A stretch of DNA of 6,668 bases from the NCBI RefSeq assembly GCF_030530635.1, contig NZ_JAUMUL010000099.1:1-6668 (forward strand). The letters run 5' to 3'. A program made the translations under genes and the position numbers. Shown one piece after another: positions 5,901-6,668 of the stretch (its first letter is position 1; each line of letters starts with the position of its first letter). The notes beneath the pieces were generated by a model that was not told the origin of the DNA, made no database searches, and worked only from the letters and a program-made list of their open reading frames with translations. The DNA is from Actinomyces sp. (GTDB lineage Bacteria > Actinomycetota > Actinomycetes > Actinomycetales > Actinomycetaceae).

Positions 5901-6668
5901 ACACTCTCGCGCGGCAATGATCTGCGCATGTCGCAGCAGTCGCTGGTGGGTACGCGCCTGGAGTTGCGACTGAATGATCCGGCCGATTCCCTGGTGGCCC
6001 GCAAGCTGTCGGCTACGTTGCGGGCGGATGTGCCGGGGCGGGTGCTGCGCACGGACAAGTTGTTCGCCCAGGTGGCGCTGCCGGTGCCCGAGGGGGCGGA
6101 CCTGTCCCGGGGCGTGGGCATGGTGATGGCGGCAATGGCGCAGTTGATCGCCAAGAATTGGCACGGGCCTGCGCCGGCTCCGGTGCGTATGCTGCCGGAG
6201 AGTATCGATCCTGCGGACCTGCCGGACGGCGAGCAGGAACCCGACCTGCTGCCGCTGGGACTGTTCCAGGACACGATGACGCCGATCAATCTGGATCTTG
6301 CGGGACGGGATCCGCACCTGCTGGTGTTGGGCGATTCGGGCTGCGGCAAGAGCACGGTGCTGCGTGGGGTGATCGAGTCCCTGGTGGAGCGGTACACGCC
6401 CGATGAGTTGGTGATGGCCGTGTATGACGTGCGGCGGACGACCGCGGGGGCATGCCCGGAGGCGTTCTTGGGCGGGCATGCGACCTCGACGGCGCTTGCC
6501 GGCGGGCTGTCGGCGTCGATCGCCGAGGAGTTGCGCCGGCGCTCCGACGCTGCGGCGGCGGGGCGGGCGGTGGCGGGGCCGCGGATCGTGCTCGTGGTGG
6601 ATGACTATGACATTCTGTCCTCGGGCGGCACTGGGCCTCTGGGGCCGATCATCCCGTTCTTGTCATCG
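2922..6668 (+). CDS. eccC: Type VII secretion FtsK/SpoIIIE-type ATPase EccC, 3' end beyond window (1249 aa visible)
   Basis: EccC is the motor and substrate receptor of the ESX complex. The frame stays open from the ATG at 2922 to the window edge. Two membrane segments (~41-58 and 62-84) are followed by a basic patch, then the DUF/stalk region to ~450. ATPase module 1 has Walker A G-A-T-G-S-G-K-S (500-507), the D-Y-K-G-G motif (532-536), Walker B V-I-I-D-E-F (D613, E614) and S-S-Q-R (646-649), so it looks active. Module 2 has G-A-P-Q-S-G-R-T-T (Arg857 in place of the P-loop Lys) and Walker B L-L-V-D-G (D961), without a catalytic Glu. Module 3 has G-D-S-G-C-G-K-S (1137-1144) and V-V-D-D-Y-D (D1227, D1228). 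Full-length EccC proteins are near 1300 residues, so only a short C-terminal piece is missing. It is a single-chain EccC, unlike the split EccCa/EccCb of mycobacterial ESX-1. In the family, module 3 binds the C-terminal signal of the EsxB-type substrate. Confidence 0.95.
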   Translation, partial: MIRTVHRPGRLHHPLELPEPVILPAPPQLADTGAGQGFPFQMMLPLAGAGSSMLMMTLLRANLIFAVLGAVIMLVTVIGMLAATVSRRNVQARQRRERRERYLDSLADCARALEAAAGSLRQRAYRADPAPQALAAWAVSPEHRWERRRSDGDFLRLRLGTADLSHPLAAMPRSEAVAQADPLLVREARNLVNSYTVQYAMPATIDLDAAGEVSIVGPREATRALARTLLVQAAVHHAPEDLHLALAHDAAAAEAWQGVSRLPHLRIHGVFDGPVAMRRVGADQEDLERVLRPEIAAAAKASARVARIGAGAAQRRRPRLLAVVDEAGPAQSLTIPDASLRAQDVGATVLHLVTDRLDEPSDPSLRLTVREDGTVLVEDLRPVTDASGRVERGAAPIPPTVVTPDELGPAAAEGVCRALAPLSLGAAAEREVEEASATSLADLLGVDDPRSIDVSSVWRPRSARDFLRVPLGTDDHHELVLLDLKESAQLGVGPHGLCVGATGSGKSELLRTLVTALAVGHGPEDLSMILVDYKGGAAFAPFASLPHVVGLMDNLADDAGLIERARASIAGEVVRRQKQLRDAGSSPDIAHYRRLRQEHPQMAPMPHLFVIIDEFGELLTANPDFVDLLLTIGRIGRSIGVHLLLSSQRIEGGKLRGLDTYLSYRICLRTFTEAESSAVIGVPDAFHLPASPGYGYLKVDTSVFTRFRAGYVSGPVEEAEVEPAPADRVEQVPLLLPVHNGLEAEEPTAAQAVVPEGHTTRMTVVDAVVAQLGRAAEPMAPVWLPPLPERLALTKVLDGPLRRDEIGLRAPAPPGPGPRVPVGLLDDPAHQHQQPWLLDLTVGGGHVAVVGAPQSGRTTFLWTLTTASALTYGPDRLAFYGVDATGGGLSRLASLPNVGGVATRGDRERMRRVLEEVVAMLDQRERVLAAHRIDSLEVLRTRHAAGEVPELASADVVLLVDGLALLRSDFPELEDPLDDVLRRGGGLGVHAVMTLSRGNDLRMSQQSLVGTRLELRLNDPADSLVARKLSATLRADVPGRVLRTDKLFAQVALPVPEGADLSRGVGMVMAAMAQLIAKNWHGPAPAPVRMLPESIDPADLPDGEQEPDLLPLGLFQDTMTPINLDLAGRDPHLLVLGDSGCGKSTVLRGVIESLVERYTPDELVMAVYDVRRTTAGACPEAFLGGHATSTALAGGLSASIAEELRRRSDAAAAGRAVAGPRIVLVVDDYDILSSGGTGPLGPIIPFLSS

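Noticed and set aside
5589..6479. 296-residue - strand open frame opposite EccC modules 2-3
   Set aside because: His/Arg/Gln-rich shadow of EccC; the + strand here encodes clear Walker A and B motifs.

Overview
The window is very GC-rich with strong G/C third-position bias, and every supported gene lies on the + strand. Its recognisable proteins are core parts of an actinobacterial (ESX / T7SSa-type) type VII secretion system: an EccD membrane channel subunit and an EccC three-domain FtsK/SpoIIIE-type ATPase, with a MinD/ParA-like protein between them. The organism is therefore a high-GC actinobacterium. An Actinomycetaceae-like source would fit the gene order and protein style, but this is a guess from the sequence alone.

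Layout from left to right: (1) 3-329, the C-terminal end of a Pro/Ala/Thr-rich protein with a charged, probably helical tail; (2) 326-427, a possible 33-residue mini-gene carrying a perfect 12-bp tandem duplication; (3) 417-722, a 101-residue protein with one membrane segment; (4) 719-2023, eccD, with a ubiquitin-like N-terminus and 11 predicted membrane helices; (5) 2020-2925, a MinD/ParA-like protein whose P-loop has lost both lysines; (6) 2922 to the window end, eccC, with two N-terminal membrane segments and three ATPase modules, cut just after the Walker B of the third module.

The genes are packed without intergenic space. Four junctions are 4-base ATGA start/stop overlaps and one is an 11-base overlap, so this is almost certainly one translationally coupled operon. 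No promoter, terminator, RNA gene, mobile element or CRISPR was seen; the promoter must lie left of the window. The expected partners (EccB, EccE, MycP protease, EsxA/EsxB-type WXG100 substrates) are not inside the window and should flank it.

In the expected machine, EccD and EccC assemble in the cytoplasmic membrane, EccC recognises and drives export of WXG100-type substrates, and the MinD-like protein is a probable accessory factor comparable in position to mycobacterial EspI beside EccD1. The points most worth a second look are the lysine-less P-loop of the MinD-like protein, the Lys-to-Arg change in the second ATPase P-loop of EccC, and the two small unassigned ORFs before eccD.
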